NCBI GenBank assembly: GCA_023415055.1
Contig: JAEZLZ010000078.1
Span: 33,300 to 97,299 of the forward strand
DNA: 64,000 bases
Direction: 5' to 3'
From: Bacillota bacterium
Lineage (GTDB): Bacteria > Bacillota > Clostridia > Lachnospirales > Lachnospiraceae
This document shows, piece by piece, positions 1 through 7,983 of this stretch. The notes under the pieces are model-generated. The model worked only from the letters and a program-made list of their open reading frames with translations. It did not search any database and had not been told where the DNA came from. Positions within the stretch are counted from its first letter, which is position 1. The number at the start of each line of letters is the position of its first letter. A program made the position numbers and the translations under genes.

Positions 1-682
1 CGATCGAGGGCGTATAGGTTACAATTGAGGCACCCTGCACATTCGGTTCAATATATTTTGTTGTATAAAGGAATGCACCGGTATATAAATATGCATCGAC
101 AATAGCATTTCGGATACGTATGATTTCTTCCTCTGTTAACCACAGGCGGCAATTCGTTGCTTCTCCATCATAACCGCGAAGAACCTTCTTGGATAAAACA
201 ACATAGTCTTCACCATTTGGAAGGAACAATCTAACATCAACCGTATCGTGATTCACTATGTTGGAATTGATGTTAATGACCTGATATTCTACTTCTCTTA
301 ATTCAGAAGAAATGGTATTGTCTGTTACCATGGTGGTCATAATTCCAGTTTCCTTGGGAATATCAATCAATGCTAATTTACCTATTTCTCTTTTTGTAAT
401 ATAGCAGTCTTGTGGCTGGGATGAATACACGGTAGCATGCTTAATCATATTCTCTGTTACGATATCTCCAGCGGCAATGTCAGATACTGAAACATATACA
501 TTTCTTTGATTTCTGCTGATCTCTTCGTTGGCCTCAAATAATAGTTTGCCATATTCTTCTTTAACCTGATTTGTTATAACGATTGCTGTGATGCTTGCGG
601 CTCCTCCAATGATTATGATACAGATAAGTGCCACAATGATATACTGCTTCGTAGTTCTTTTCATTCGATGCTTTAACTTCAT
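1..682 (-). CDS. SAF-domain, CpaB-like pilus assembly protein (3' end off window)
   Basis: Read directly on the minus strand from an ATG at 682 and open to the window edge, so the C terminus is missing (about 227 codons seen). An N-terminal basic stretch is followed by one hydrophobic helix of about 20 residues (residues 15-36), which should anchor it in the membrane. Then comes a coiled region and a SAF-type segment with VYVSVSDIAAGDIVTENMI and later ALIDIPKETGI, the pattern of CpaB/RcpC proteins that assist Flp/Tad pilus secretion. Its ATG overlaps the stop of the preceding 80-aa gene (ATGA-type), and a TadZ-like gene lies further upstream, so the three are probably one operon. The family call is by motif and context; the pilus role is inferred. 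Confidence 0.6.
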   Translation of the reverse strand, partial: MKLKHRMKRTTKQYIIVALICIIIIGGAASITAIVITNQVKEEYGKLLFEANEEISRNQRNVYVSVSDIAAGDIVTENMIKHATVYSSQPQDCYITKREIGKLALIDIPKETGIMTTMVTDNTISSELREVEYQVININSNIVNHDTVDVRLFLPNGEDYVVLSKKVLRGYDGEATNCRLWLTEEEIIRIRNAIVDAYLYTGAFLYTTKYIEPNVQGASIVTYTPSI

Positions 683-921
683 TGTATACTCCTGACATTT
701 ATAGTTATTACGAAAAAGCTAATGAAAATAATCGAAATTAATATGAATATATATATCATAAAAACTCCGGTTTTTATTTTCTTTTGATTACTCATCCTTA
801 CTTTGCTTCGTCGTTTTAAATATCTTGACTCACAAAAACTAGTAATATATAGCAGCGTGCAGAATAGTCCGATTCCAATCAGTAAAATGATAAGAATGCG
901 CGGAATCGTCATCTGCTGCAC
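679..921 (-). CDS. Small two-helix membrane protein in Tad-like operon
   Basis: An 80-aa protein with a hydrophobic helix near residues 8-26, a basic middle (RYLKRRSKVR) and a second helix near residues 50-74. The start is a GTG at 921 with AGGAGG seven bases upstream; an ATG three codons inside is an alternative but sits too far from the ribosome binding site. It overlaps the TadZ-like gene upstream by 13 bases and the SAF gene downstream by 4, so translation is probably coupled. I do not recognise a named family. Position suggests an accessory membrane part of the same secretion or pilus system. Confidence 0.6.
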   Translation of the reverse strand: MQQMTIPRILIILLIGIGLFCTLLYITSFCESRYLKRRSKVRMSNQKKIKTGVFMIYIFILISIIFISFFVITINVRSIQ

Positions 922-1745
922 AGTTGCACCTCCTCCTGCTTTAAATTCTCTATTCGTTTGATAATTATCTGGGAAGTTTTTTTAACCGACTGGATAAAAT
1001 AGAAGTTTGGATTTTCCTTATTACAGCTGATATTTCGAGAGATGAATTCATATACACATCCGCTCAGATATGCATCCTGATATTGTTCATTTCCCGGAAT
1101 TGGTATTATACTTTCTGTAGAGATCTGATATAGTTTTGCTATCTGCTTGACCGTATAGATGGAATGAGGATTATAATTACTGATAATAAAAATGGACTTT
1201 GATAACAGAGATGAGTAATGAAGAAAGAAATCATCCAGAACACTGGATTTTTGACAAAGATTAACGACAATTAAATCAGCTTCATTAAGTATTAATTTTG
1301 TACTTAGGTTATTGTTGCTCGCTGTATCTATAAAGCATAATTCCGTATTCTCATCTATTATATGAAATAAGGGTTCAATACAGTGATCCAATTCGTAATC
1401 AAATATTTCACTTAACAGCATCCTGCTCTGCGGAATATAGTATAGATGTTTATGGATAATCTCCTTCAGGTAAGACCGCAGTATGATAGAACGGACATCG
1501 CCACGGTATATCTTTCGAAGTAGGCCTTCCATTCCACTACCATCATAGTAATTTGTACCGACCTCATCAAGGACACATGCCCTGGCTCCCCCATTGTAAG
1601 CCCTTCCCAGGTTATGAGCACATAACCGGTTCTCCATGGTAATGATCGAGTACGGGTACTTGATTGCACTTGCCACACTAATGGCTGCAAGATTAGCTGA
1701 GACGGAACATAGTTCATTCGCATTGCTCCAGAATGCTACTTTCAT
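909..1745 (-). CDS. TadZ/CpaE-like MinD-fold protein with degenerate P-loop
   Basis: A 278-aa protein starting at the ATG at 1745, chosen because AAGGAGG lies directly upstream; an in-frame ATG eight codons earlier lacks this. The N terminus (MKVAFWSNANELCSVSANL) lines up with the start of ParA/MinD-type ATPases such as TadZ, but the deviant Walker A lysine and glycines are absent. A Walker-B-like strand (ELCFIDTASN) and an ADLIVVNLCQ strand follow, as in MinD-fold proteins. TadZ proteins place Tad/Flp pilus machinery at the cell pole, and many have lost ATPase residues. It heads an operon with a small membrane protein and a SAF protein. The fold call is moderate and the pilus role is inferred from neighbours. 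Confidence 0.55.
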   Translation of the reverse strand: MKVAFWSNANELCSVSANLAAISVASAIKYPYSIITMENRLCAHNLGRAYNGGARACVLDEVGTNYYDGSGMEGLLRKIYRGDVRSIILRSYLKEIIHKHLYYIPQSRMLLSEIFDYELDHCIEPLFHIIDENTELCFIDTASNNNLSTKLILNEADLIVVNLCQKSSVLDDFFLHYSSLLSKSIFIISNYNPHSIYTVKQIAKLYQISTESIIPIPGNEQYQDAYLSGCVYEFISRNISCNKENPNFYFIQSVKKTSQIIIKRIENLKQEEVQLCSR

Positions 1746-2064
1746 AAAAACCCTCCTTATGTTTGACACATGGGAAAATAAATGATTATCAAGAATGTTC
1801 AGTAGATTTAATAGATACCTTTATAATAATCCAAAATACATTATTTGTAAACCAAATTAACATTGAAAAAAGCAACAAAGATTTTAGGATTTTATGTATA
1901 ATAATAACATATTGTGTTGTTCTATTCCTTTTTTATACATAATTAATATTGATTTTCGAACATATGTGTGGTACGCTGTGGTTATCAGGTTAGAATAATT
2001 GAGGATAACATTCTTTCGGTTGGTTCCCCTTTTACATAAATATCATTAAGAGGGGATGAGGCTG
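1746..2064. other. AT-rich intergenic stretch without a gene
   Basis: About 320 bases between the divergent TadZ-like gene (minus) and the small toxin gene (plus). Very AT-rich; it should hold both promoters, and TAGAAT near 1991 is a possible -10 for the toxin, but I see no matching -35. No coding sequence or clear structured element is visible. Confidence 0.5.
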
Positions 2065-2160
2065 ATGACTGCATCAGAGGTATTAACACGGCTTATGCTG
2101 ATATTGGCGTTTCTCACTTATCTGGATCACCGGTACAAAAAAAAGATAGTTATCCTCTAG
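2065..2160 (+). CDS. Holin-like type I toxin, 31 aa (Hol_Tox/TxpA-like)
   Basis: A tiny reading frame, ATG at 2065 and TAG at 2158-2160, with a purine-rich site (AGAGGGGATGAGG) just upstream. The peptide starts MTASEVLTRLMLILAFLTYL and ends in DHRYKKKIVIL: a short N-terminal cap, one hydrophobic helix and a basic tail. This is the layout of the Firmicute putative holin-like toxins related to TxpA/BsrG, membrane peptides repressed by a cis-antisense RNA. The 3' part of the gene forms one arm of an inverted repeat (2145-2156 with 2174-2185), a recurrent trait of this family. A minus-strand extended -10 lies at 2235-2243, where an antitoxin RNA would start. Family call is from memory of its pattern. 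Confidence 0.7.
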   Translation: MTASEVLTRLMLILAFLTYLDHRYKKKIVIL

Positions 2161-2227
2161 CCCACGAAACTTTAGGATAACTATCACCAACCGGGAATCA
2201 ACTGACACGAAGTGTCGCTGATTTTTC
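2145..2227 (+). terminator. Paired hairpins at the 3' end of the holin-like toxin gene
   Basis: A 12-bp perfect stem (GATAGTTATCCT / AGGATAACTATC, 2145-2156 with 2174-2185) overlaps the last codons and stop of the toxin. A second stem (GACAC-GAA-GTGTC, 2204-2216) is followed by ATTTTTCT, a likely intrinsic terminator. In TxpA-type loci such structures lie in the toxin/antitoxin overlap and govern RNA stability and pairing. Confidence 0.65.
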
Positions 2228-2234
2228 TAACCTG

Positions 2235-2243
2235 ATTGTAACA
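2235..2243 (-). promoter_or_regulatory. Extended -10 for a possible antitoxin RNA
   Basis: Minus strand reads TGTTACAAT, an extended -10 element (TGn plus TACAAT). The -35 is weak. A transcript starting near 2228 would run antisense through both hairpins and the toxin frame, as expected for a type I antitoxin RNA. Inferred from position only. Confidence 0.4.
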
Positions 2244-2360
2244 CAATATACTTTAATTTATAACATTTGCTTTATAGTATTCTATTCAATTGACCCCATA
2301 AATCCATTGGTTTTATTTGTATCTTAGGTCATATGATTAGAGTCTTTATTCAAGATATTT

Positions 2361-2951
2361 TTATAACTCAATCTCTTCCCCTGCCTCTAGGATAAGTCGA
2401 TTCTTTGCAGTAAATTGTTCCGCCATCGATCGATCGAATAACTCTCCCGGCTTCATATGAATCGGTATCGTATGCTTTGCGCCAATCAATTCAGCACAAG
2501 CCTTCGCTTCTTTTGCATCCATGTTGTAGATGCCATCGATGGGAAGGAGTGCATAATTCAGCTGTAGTGACGCCATCTCGGCCATCTCCTTGGTTGTCGA
2601 GGTATCTCCTGAGCCATAAATTGTAATGCCGTCAACCGTAATGATATATCCTACCGATTCATCCTTACTGTGATTCCGATTATAGGCAGGCACTGCCTGG
2701 ATGTGTACACCTAGAAAATCAAAGCTCAGATATTGCCCACTCTTTAGCGCATCATGCTCCTGAATTATGGTACAGGTTGGCTTCTTTGTAACCAGCTTCA
2801 CTTGATTGTGATCACCATGCTGGTGCGTTACCAGTATGATATCCGCCGGGACATCATAGCCCTTCCCTACATATGGATCAAAGTAGATAACCACATTGTC
2901 CTTGCTGATAATCCGATAACTTCCGTGTCCCTGATATAATAATTTTGCCAT
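2361..2951 (-). CDS. Metallo-beta-lactamase-fold metal-dependent hydrolase (YtkL/UPF0173-like)
   Basis: A 196-aa protein starting at MAKLLYQGHG (ATG 2951), preceded by AGAGGGGG; the longer in-frame start has no such site. The metal-binding motif HxHxDH is present as HQHGDH at residues 43-48, with further conserved steps (YGSGDTS and PIDGIYNMDAKEA) and a late IPIHMKPGE histidine. Size and motifs fit the small single-domain MBL-fold hydrolases grouped with YtkL/UPF0173, cytoplasmic enzymes whose substrate is mostly unknown. It stands alone on the minus strand, about 150 bases downstream of the amidase gene. The fold is certain; the reaction is not. Confidence 0.8.
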   Translation of the reverse strand: MAKLLYQGHGSYRIISKDNVVIYFDPYVGKGYDVPADIILVTHQHGDHNQVKLVTKKPTCTIIQEHDALKSGQYLSFDFLGVHIQAVPAYNRNHSKDESVGYIITVDGITIYGSGDTSTTKEMAEMASLQLNYALLPIDGIYNMDAKEAKACAELIGAKHTIPIHMKPGELFDRSMAEQFTAKNRLILEAGEEIEL

Positions 2952-3104
2952 TTGAATCCCCCTCTTTTTATGTCTTATTTTCATGATTGATTATCGTTAT
3001 TCAATTACGGAATTGTTATCACTTCACATATTTTTTGTTTCATGGGATATTAGCTCTGAATCATTTTACAACACCTGTGATCCAAGAATTTAATCTCCGA
3101 ATCT

Positions 3105-4466
3105 CTATATAATACTATTCTTAAGTCTCGGTTCCACTCTATTCCCGATGACTTTCTCTACGATATAAGCATTCTTTAGCAGCTGTTCATCGGATAGCGC
3201 TGTTAACTGCAGTACCGCCGGCATTCCATCCTGTTTTAATCCATAGGGAATCGTAATCACCGGAAGTTCTGTATATTGCAGGATGCTGCTGAAGCTGTAC
3301 ATGATGCATAGATCGGTTCCCTCAAGCTGTTCTCTGATCTTTCTCATGCTATCCTTGCGATCCTCCAATATCTCAAGATATTTAGGTTCCTTAAGAGTAC
3401 CGGAAGCATTCTCCTGTGCATCGAGTAGTAAGGTCTGACCATACCGAAGTGCCTGTTCTTTATGCTCGTTATTATAATTAATGATATCTTCCAGTGATTT
3501 GATCGGGTATTGCTCCGGCAAACCCTTCAGGTATTGATTTATAGCATACTGAAATTCATATTTCATAACATCCATGATGTACGGTGTCTCGGGTATCTCA
3601 ATACGCTTAATAACTGCTCCAGCCTTCTCAAGCTCAAGCACCGCTTCCTCCGTATGCTCTAACCATTCCTCAGAATCCGCCGGTTTCCAGGTGTTATAGG
3701 CGATCACCTTACCCTTGATATCCTCCTTCGGCTGCTCTACTACCGCTTGGCCCGTTAGTGCAGCATACATTATTGCAGCATCCTCCACTGTCTTGGTAAA
3801 TGGTCCTGCGGTATCCAGAGTAAAGCTGATCGGAATGATACCCTTCTGGCTGATGACTCCGGTGCTTGGTCGAAAGCCTACAATCCCACTGGCGATACCA
3901 GGTCCTACGATGGAATTGCAGGTGTCGGAACCGATAGAGGCCGTGCAGAGATTTGCTGTCACAGCAACTCCGGAACCGGAGCTGGAACCGGAAGGATCCT
4001 TCTCCGGATGATAGGCATTCTTTACCTGACCTCCTCTCGAGCTATATCCGTTAGGCATATGATCTGTCATATAATTCGCGAATTCCGTCATATTCGTCTT
4101 GCCCAGGATAACCGCTCCGCATTCTCGAAGTCGTTTCACAAGCTCTGCATCTTCTAAGGCGATAGAGTCCGCCAGGGCGACGGAACCGGCTGAAGTATGC
4201 ATCTGATCTGCGGTATCGATATTATCCTTCACAAGAACCGGGATACCAAATAATAGCTTGTCTACCTGATATCCCTTCCGATCTAGTTCCTCTGCAATCG
4301 CTAACGCATCCGGGTTAATCTCCACGACACTATGTAACCCCATCTCCCCCTGATCATATTCTTTGATTCGGTCCAGATAATACTCAACTGCTTCTTTTAC
4401 GGTTAATTCTCCTCTTTGATATTTCTTCTTTAGCTCTGGTATTGTTATCTCCTTCAAATGGTTCAT
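3105..4466 (-). CDS. Amidase-signature family hydrolase
   Basis: A 453-aa protein with the Ser-cisSer-Lys triad of amidase-signature enzymes: lysine at residue 80 (GIPVLVKDN), the glycine/serine run DPSGSSSGSG with the cis-serine near 162, and the nucleophilic serine near 185 (GSDTCNSIVGPG). These enzymes hydrolyse carboxamides or small peptidic amides in the cytoplasm. It is not GatA in context, since no gatB/gatC is near; length and sequence fit the stand-alone Clostridium/Bacillus amidases. The nucleophile loop reads CNS where GatA-type proteins usually have GGS. Substrate unknown. Confidence 0.82.
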   Translation of the reverse strand: MNHLKEITIPELKKKYQRGELTVKEAVEYYLDRIKEYDQGEMGLHSVVEINPDALAIAEELDRKGYQVDKLLFGIPVLVKDNIDTADQMHTSAGSVALADSIALEDAELVKRLRECGAVILGKTNMTEFANYMTDHMPNGYSSRGGQVKNAYHPEKDPSGSSSGSGVAVTANLCTASIGSDTCNSIVGPGIASGIVGFRPSTGVISQKGIIPISFTLDTAGPFTKTVEDAAIMYAALTGQAVVEQPKEDIKGKVIAYNTWKPADSEEWLEHTEEAVLELEKAGAVIKRIEIPETPYIMDVMKYEFQYAINQYLKGLPEQYPIKSLEDIINYNNEHKEQALRYGQTLLLDAQENASGTLKEPKYLEILEDRKDSMRKIREQLEGTDLCIMYSFSSILQYTELPVITIPYGLKQDGMPAVLQLTALSDEQLLKNAYIVEKVIGNRVEPRLKNSII

Positions 4467-4761
4467 CCCTGAAACCCCTGCCTTTCTTTATATACTAAAA
4501 CATTACAAGCACATTCTCTTCATTCAATATCTCTGCTCCAAGCGAACCGGATTATGCCACATATTTCAAAAAATTCAATCTAATTCCTGGCTATATTATA
4601 CTATCTTTTCCTTCGGTCATCTACTATAATATTTGCTTTATATACCAGAACAAAGTGTCAGCAAGCTGCAATTCGATACTTGCACTGCAAGCAGTGCCCG
4701 ACTGCGGGAACGTTCGCTATCCGGAGGGCCTTTTAATTCATAGAACACACTTTTCTATGAA
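4467..4761. other. Intergenic stretch with small hairpins
   Basis: About 300 bases upstream of the amidase. It holds a short perfect stem (GCACTGC-AA-GCAGTGC near 4681-4696) and TTCATAG...CTATGAA near 4737-4762. No gene is visible; the amidase promoter should lie here but I could not single it out. Confidence 0.4.
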
Positions 4762-4825
4762 ATAAAAAAGGAGCGACATCATCCTTACCATCTGTATTCA
4801 ACAGAGTATCGGATCTTCGCTCCTT
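4762..4825 (-). terminator. Terminator after the lysine-type ABC operon
   Basis: On the minus strand AAGGAGCGA pairs with TCGCTCCTT across a loop of about 40 bases, and the second arm runs into TTTTTTATTT. It lies 15 bases past the stop of the ATPase gene, so it ends the importer operon. Confidence 0.7.
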
Positions 4826-4839
4826 GATTATCTATTTCA

Positions 4840-5580
4840 TTATTGCTCTTTCAGAACTCTCTTTAAGAATTCTTTCGTTCTCTCCTGTGTCGGATTATTG
4901 AAGATCTGCTCCGGAGTGCCTTCCTCGGCGATTACGCCCTTATCCATAAATACCACCCGGTTAGCTACCTCTTTCGCAAAGCCCATCTCATGGGTTACTA
5001 CCAACATGGTAAGTCCGCTTTTAGCCAGTTCTTTCATGACAGCCAGAACTTCACCAACCATTTCTGGATCAAGCGCTGAGGTAGGTTCATCAAATAAGAG
5101 TACATCCGGTTCCATCGACAATGCCCTGGCGATTGCGACTCTCTGCTTCTGCCCGCCGGAAAGCTGTTTCGGCTTAGCATTGACATATTGGTCCATACCT
5201 ACAACCTTAAGATATTTCATTGCCACTTGCTCTGCGTCCTCCTTAGAGCGCCTCAATACTTTAATCTGTCCAACCGTACAGTTGCTAAGTACATTGTGAT
5301 TATTGAAGAGGTTGAACTGCTGGAATACCATTCCGAGCTTCGTCCGGTAAGCGTATACATCATGCTTATCATCGAGAATATTCTCTCCATTGTATATGAT
5401 TGCCCCATCGCTTGGCTTCTCAAGCAGGTTTATGCAACGCAGCAGCGTTGATTTGCCAGAACCGGAAGCGCCGATGATACATACTACTTCCCCCTTGTTG
5501 ACGGAGAAGTCGATATCCTTTAGGATCTCATTCTCGCCAAAGGATTTTTTCAAATGTTTCACATCTATTACTCTATCCAT
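4840..5580 (-). CDS. Polar amino acid ABC importer ATPase (probable lysine)
   Basis: A 246-aa GlnQ/ArtP-type ATPase. Start taken at MDRVIDVKHL (ATG 5580) because GGAGG lies five bases upstream; the earlier in-frame ATG is too close to its site. Walker A is IGASGSGKST, the signature LSGGQKQRVA, Walker B VLLFDEPTSALD, and the switch histidine VTHEM. It powers uptake through the permease encoded 15 bases upstream. Third gene of an operon (binding protein, permease, ATPase) behind a lysine riboswitch, so lysine is the likely cargo. ATPases of this family are very alike, so specificity comes from the riboswitch and not this sequence. Confidence 0.9.
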   Translation of the reverse strand: MDRVIDVKHLKKSFGENEILKDIDFSVNKGEVVCIIGASGSGKSTLLRCINLLEKPSDGAIIYNGENILDDKHDVYAYRTKLGMVFQQFNLFNNHNVLSNCTVGQIKVLRRSKEDAEQVAMKYLKVVGMDQYVNAKPKQLSGGQKQRVAIARALSMEPDVLLFDEPTSALDPEMVGEVLAVMKELAKSGLTMLVVTHEMGFAKEVANRVVFMDKGVIAEEGTPEQIFNNPTQERTKEFLKRVLKEQ

Positions 5581-5595
5581 CTCTGCCTCCATCTC

Positions 5596-6363
5596 CTAAT
5601 TATGAAGCTTCTTCACATGATCTTCCGGTCGTTCTACCTGCATCTGGTTGCCGGGAATTACAATAAAGTTCTCGGGACCATCCAACTTGCGTTCAATCAG
5701 TCGAAGAATTCTTGTAACGGTCAACGTCATTACCAGGTAAATAATCGAAGCTACAGTGAAAGTTTCAAAATACCGGAAGTTATTACCTGCTACCGACTTC
5801 GTCTGGAAGAATAATTCCGATACGGAGATTACATTCAGAACCGAGGTATCCTTGATATTGATAACGAATTCGTTACCGATTGCCGGTAAGATATTTCGCA
5901 GTACCTGAGGCAGTACAACATGAAGCATGGTTTTAATATGATTCATACCGATAGCATGTGCTGCTTCAAACTGTCCTTTATCGATGGATATGATACCACC
6001 ACGAACAATCTCTGCAGTATAAGCACCAGTATTAATTGATACAATAAAGATAGCCGCCGCAGTACGGTCCATGTCGATGCCAAATGCCATCGCCGAACCA
6101 TAATAAATTACAACGGCTTGTACAATCATAGGTGTTCCGCGGAAGAATTCCACATAAGCGGTTAGTATCGCATTCACGATACGAAGCAGTACTTTTTTTG
6201 CTCCCTTCTCTGGCAAAGGTATAGTACGAATCGATCCGATTAGCAGACCGATCCCCGAACCAAGTATTGTACCAATGATAGAGATTAACAGAGTTACGCC
6301 CGCTCCTCGAAGGAACATAGGCCAATTTTCGGTAACGATTTTTACAAACCATTCCCAAGTCAT
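5596..6363 (-). CDS. Polar amino acid ABC importer permease (probable lysine)
   Basis: A 255-aa His/Glu/Gln/Arg-type permease (HisM/GlnP family) with about five membrane helices. The EAA loop that docks the ATPase is visible as QFEAAHAIGMNHIKTMLHVV. The start at MTWEWF (ATG 6363) is preferred by family alignment; an ATG eight codons earlier is possible and neither has a strong ribosome binding site. It lies 158 bases after the binding-protein gene, separated by a hairpin terminator that probably lowers permease and ATPase expression relative to the binding protein. Lysine specificity is inferred from the upstream riboswitch. Confidence 0.88.
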   Translation of the reverse strand: MTWEWFVKIVTENWPMFLRGAGVTLLISIIGTILGSGIGLLIGSIRTIPLPEKGAKKVLLRIVNAILTAYVEFFRGTPMIVQAVVIYYGSAMAFGIDMDRTAAAIFIVSINTGAYTAEIVRGGIISIDKGQFEAAHAIGMNHIKTMLHVVLPQVLRNILPAIGNEFVINIKDTSVLNVISVSELFFQTKSVAGNNFRYFETFTVASIIYLVMTLTVTRILRLIERKLDGPENFIVIPGNQMQVERPEDHVKKLHN

Positions 6364-6467
6364 AATGCACCAAGCCTTTCCATACACTTATGTAACTATA
6401 TGAATACCTTCTTATTATGTACGAAACGTTAACATTCATGTGTTACATGTGATAATTATATAATGAC

Positions 6468-6510
6468 AAAAAGGCTGCCCAAAAAATTCTCATATCATTT
6501 GGACAGCCTA
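6468..6510 (-). terminator. Intercistronic terminator/attenuator between binding protein and permease
   Basis: Minus strand AGGCTGTCCAAA pairs with TTTGGGCAGCCT and is followed by TTTTTGT. Placed inside the operon, it would let the binding protein be made in excess over the membrane parts, a common arrangement in ABC importers. Confidence 0.7.
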
Positions 6511-6521
6511 AAAGTTCACAT

Positions 6522-7331
6522 CTATTGCGCTGCAGGTTGATTTACAATTGCAGCATCCATGATTTTGATGCGTTCTTCCTCTGAAACACCTGCTAAGATC
6601 TCATTGATTTTTGCAGTCAGCTCGCTACCCTTCTCGATACCAACAGCAATAGCAGTATCATCCTCTGAAGTAACAAAACCGTCTGTGAACTCAACCATAG
6701 CAAAGTTTTCATTGGCTGTCGAAGCACTGACACCCTCCGGACGCTCTGATACATAGCCATCGATGACTCCGGACTCAAGTGCAACTCTCATTGCAGGGAA
6801 GTTATCCATCGCAGGCTGTAAATTTACACCGTTAATCTGCTCGATTACGGAATAGTGGAAGGTATTTAGCTGAGCTGTAACCTTTGCTCCTGAGAAATCC
6901 TGAATGGAAGTCGCTCCTTCGAAAGCGCCGCCTTTTTTCACTACCATTACCAAGTCTGACTTATAATAATTATCGGAGAAATCAATGGTCTCTTTACGTT
7001 CTGCCGTCGGAGACATACCCGCGATGATTGCATCAATCTTACCGGAAGTTAATGCCGGAACCAAACCATCCCATTCTGTCTTAACGATTACCAATTCTTT
7101 TCCTAAGCCTTCTGCAATCTTTTTTGCTATCTCAACATCATATCCACCCGCAAAATCAGTGCTTCCTTCAATGGGTACTCCACCATTTGAATTATCTGAC
7201 TGTGTCCAGTTAAAGGGTGCATAACCTGCTTCCATACCCACACGAAACTTATTGTCGTCCTTCTTTGCGCACCCCGCCATCATAGCTACGGTTAAAGCAA
7301 GGACAAGGATTGCTGTTATTCTTTTCTTCAT
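6522..7331 (-). CDS. Amino acid ABC substrate-binding lipoprotein (probable lysine)
   Basis: A 269-aa extracellular solute-binding protein of family 3. Start at MKKRIT (ATG 7331), with GAGGAGGAAAG upstream. The signal peptide ends in the lipobox MAGC, so cysteine 21 should carry the lipid anchor. The mature part starts with the typical FRVGMEAGYAPF strand and contains GKIDAIIAGMSPTAER, the hinge region of amino acid binders. It is the first gene after the lysine riboswitch and the most highly placed in the operon. Known lysine riboswitch regulons include lysine importers, so lysine is the likely ligand; the protein sequence alone does not prove this. Confidence 0.9.
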   Translation of the reverse strand: MKKRITAILVLALTVAMMAGCAKKDDNKFRVGMEAGYAPFNWTQSDNSNGGVPIEGSTDFAGGYDVEIAKKIAEGLGKELVIVKTEWDGLVPALTSGKIDAIIAGMSPTAERKETIDFSDNYYKSDLVMVVKKGGAFEGATSIQDFSGAKVTAQLNTFHYSVIEQINGVNLQPAMDNFPAMRVALESGVIDGYVSERPEGVSASTANENFAMVEFTDGFVTSEDDTAIAVGIEKGSELTAKINEILAGVSEEERIKIMDAAIVNQPAAQ

Positions 7332-7474
7332 AGTTTCTTTCCTCCTCTGACTTGATTTTATTAGATCGAGCATTCACTGTCTGTCTGACAGCTGCCATAT
7401 ATTTGGGGTTTTATATCAATAGCATATGCGTCCTCTTTGAGGTTTTTATTGATACGGATGTGCTTTCCTAATTC

Positions 7475-7503
7475 AATAAAAAAACCTGAGGTACACTCAG
7501 GTT
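7475..7503 (-). terminator. Expression-platform terminator of the lysine riboswitch
   Basis: Minus strand AACCTGAGTGTACCTCAGGTT followed by seven T residues: a compact GC-containing stem with a U tract, directly downstream of the aptamer and upstream of the binding-protein gene. Lysine binding should favour it and switch uptake off. Confidence 0.85.
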
Positions 7504-7539
7504 ATTTAATACGCCTATGCCTAAGTCCCCAAAATCCCT

Positions 7540-7719
7540 AATGAGATAGCACAACTTGGCAAACCGGGTAGTTCACCAAGACAGTCCTGCAGCTCTTAAC
7601 TGCAGACCCAGCATATAGCACCGAGGATGCTATAAACTTCGGCGACATTTCCTTCTCCATAGCATCTAAGCTCCTCTAGCTCCTCTACAGACTATTAAAT
7701 ATCGCGCCTCTACCTCACC
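7540..7719 (-). promoter_or_regulatory. Lysine riboswitch (L-box) aptamer
   Basis: Read on the minus strand, the region carries the L-box core in order: GGTAGAGGCGCG, then GTAGAGGAGCTAGAGGAGC, GAAGGAAATGTCGCCGAAG, and GCTGGGTCTGCAG. The ends pair as P1 (GGTGAGGTAG with CTATCTCATT, including G-U pairs), closing the five-stem aptamer. A terminator follows, so control is by transcription attenuation. It lies about 200 bases before the binding-protein gene and assigns the ABC importer to lysine. Confidence 0.93.
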
Positions 7720-7752
7720 TTTGAAGATGAGGTCTTATGAAATTACGCTATT

Positions 7753-7781
7753 ATATTACATCATCGCTTAACATCTGTCAA
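7753..7781 (-). promoter_or_regulatory. Promoter of the lysine riboswitch operon
   Basis: Minus strand TTGACA, 17-base spacer, TAATAT. The -35 is perfect and the -10 weak. Its upstream edge touches the first 41-bp repeat. Confidence 0.55.
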
Positions 7782-7943
7782 TTCAAAAAAGTTAGCTTTG
7801 CTAACTTTTTGTGTATCTTGAATTCAAAAAAATTTATTACCCTATCTTTTTACGTATCTTTAATTCAAAAAAGTTTTTTTCCCTATCTTTTTGCGTATCT
7901 TGAATTCAAAAAAGTTCGTTACGCTATCTTATTGTTGATAACA
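7780..7943. repeat. Four tandem copies of a 41-bp repeat
   Basis: Units begin at 7780, 7821, 7862 and 7903, each starting AATTCAAAAAA and (first three) ending near CGTATCTT. The first unit contains a perfect hairpin, AAAAAGTTAGC-TTT-GCTAACTTTTT, flanked by A and T tracts, so it could terminate in both directions. Later units have lost one arm. The array sits between the 3' end of the DUF4153 gene and the lysine operon promoter. Confidence 0.85.
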
Positions 7944-7983
7944 TAAATTATTTGTTTGAATTCATAACTTACCGTATCTCTTA

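Noticed and set aside
3105..4466. GatA subunit of the amidotransferase
   Set aside because: No gatB or gatC nearby, and the nucleophile loop differs from GatA; a stand-alone amidase fits better.
7780..7943. CRISPR array
   Set aside because: Units are directly contiguous 41-bp repeats without unique spacers, and no cas genes are near.
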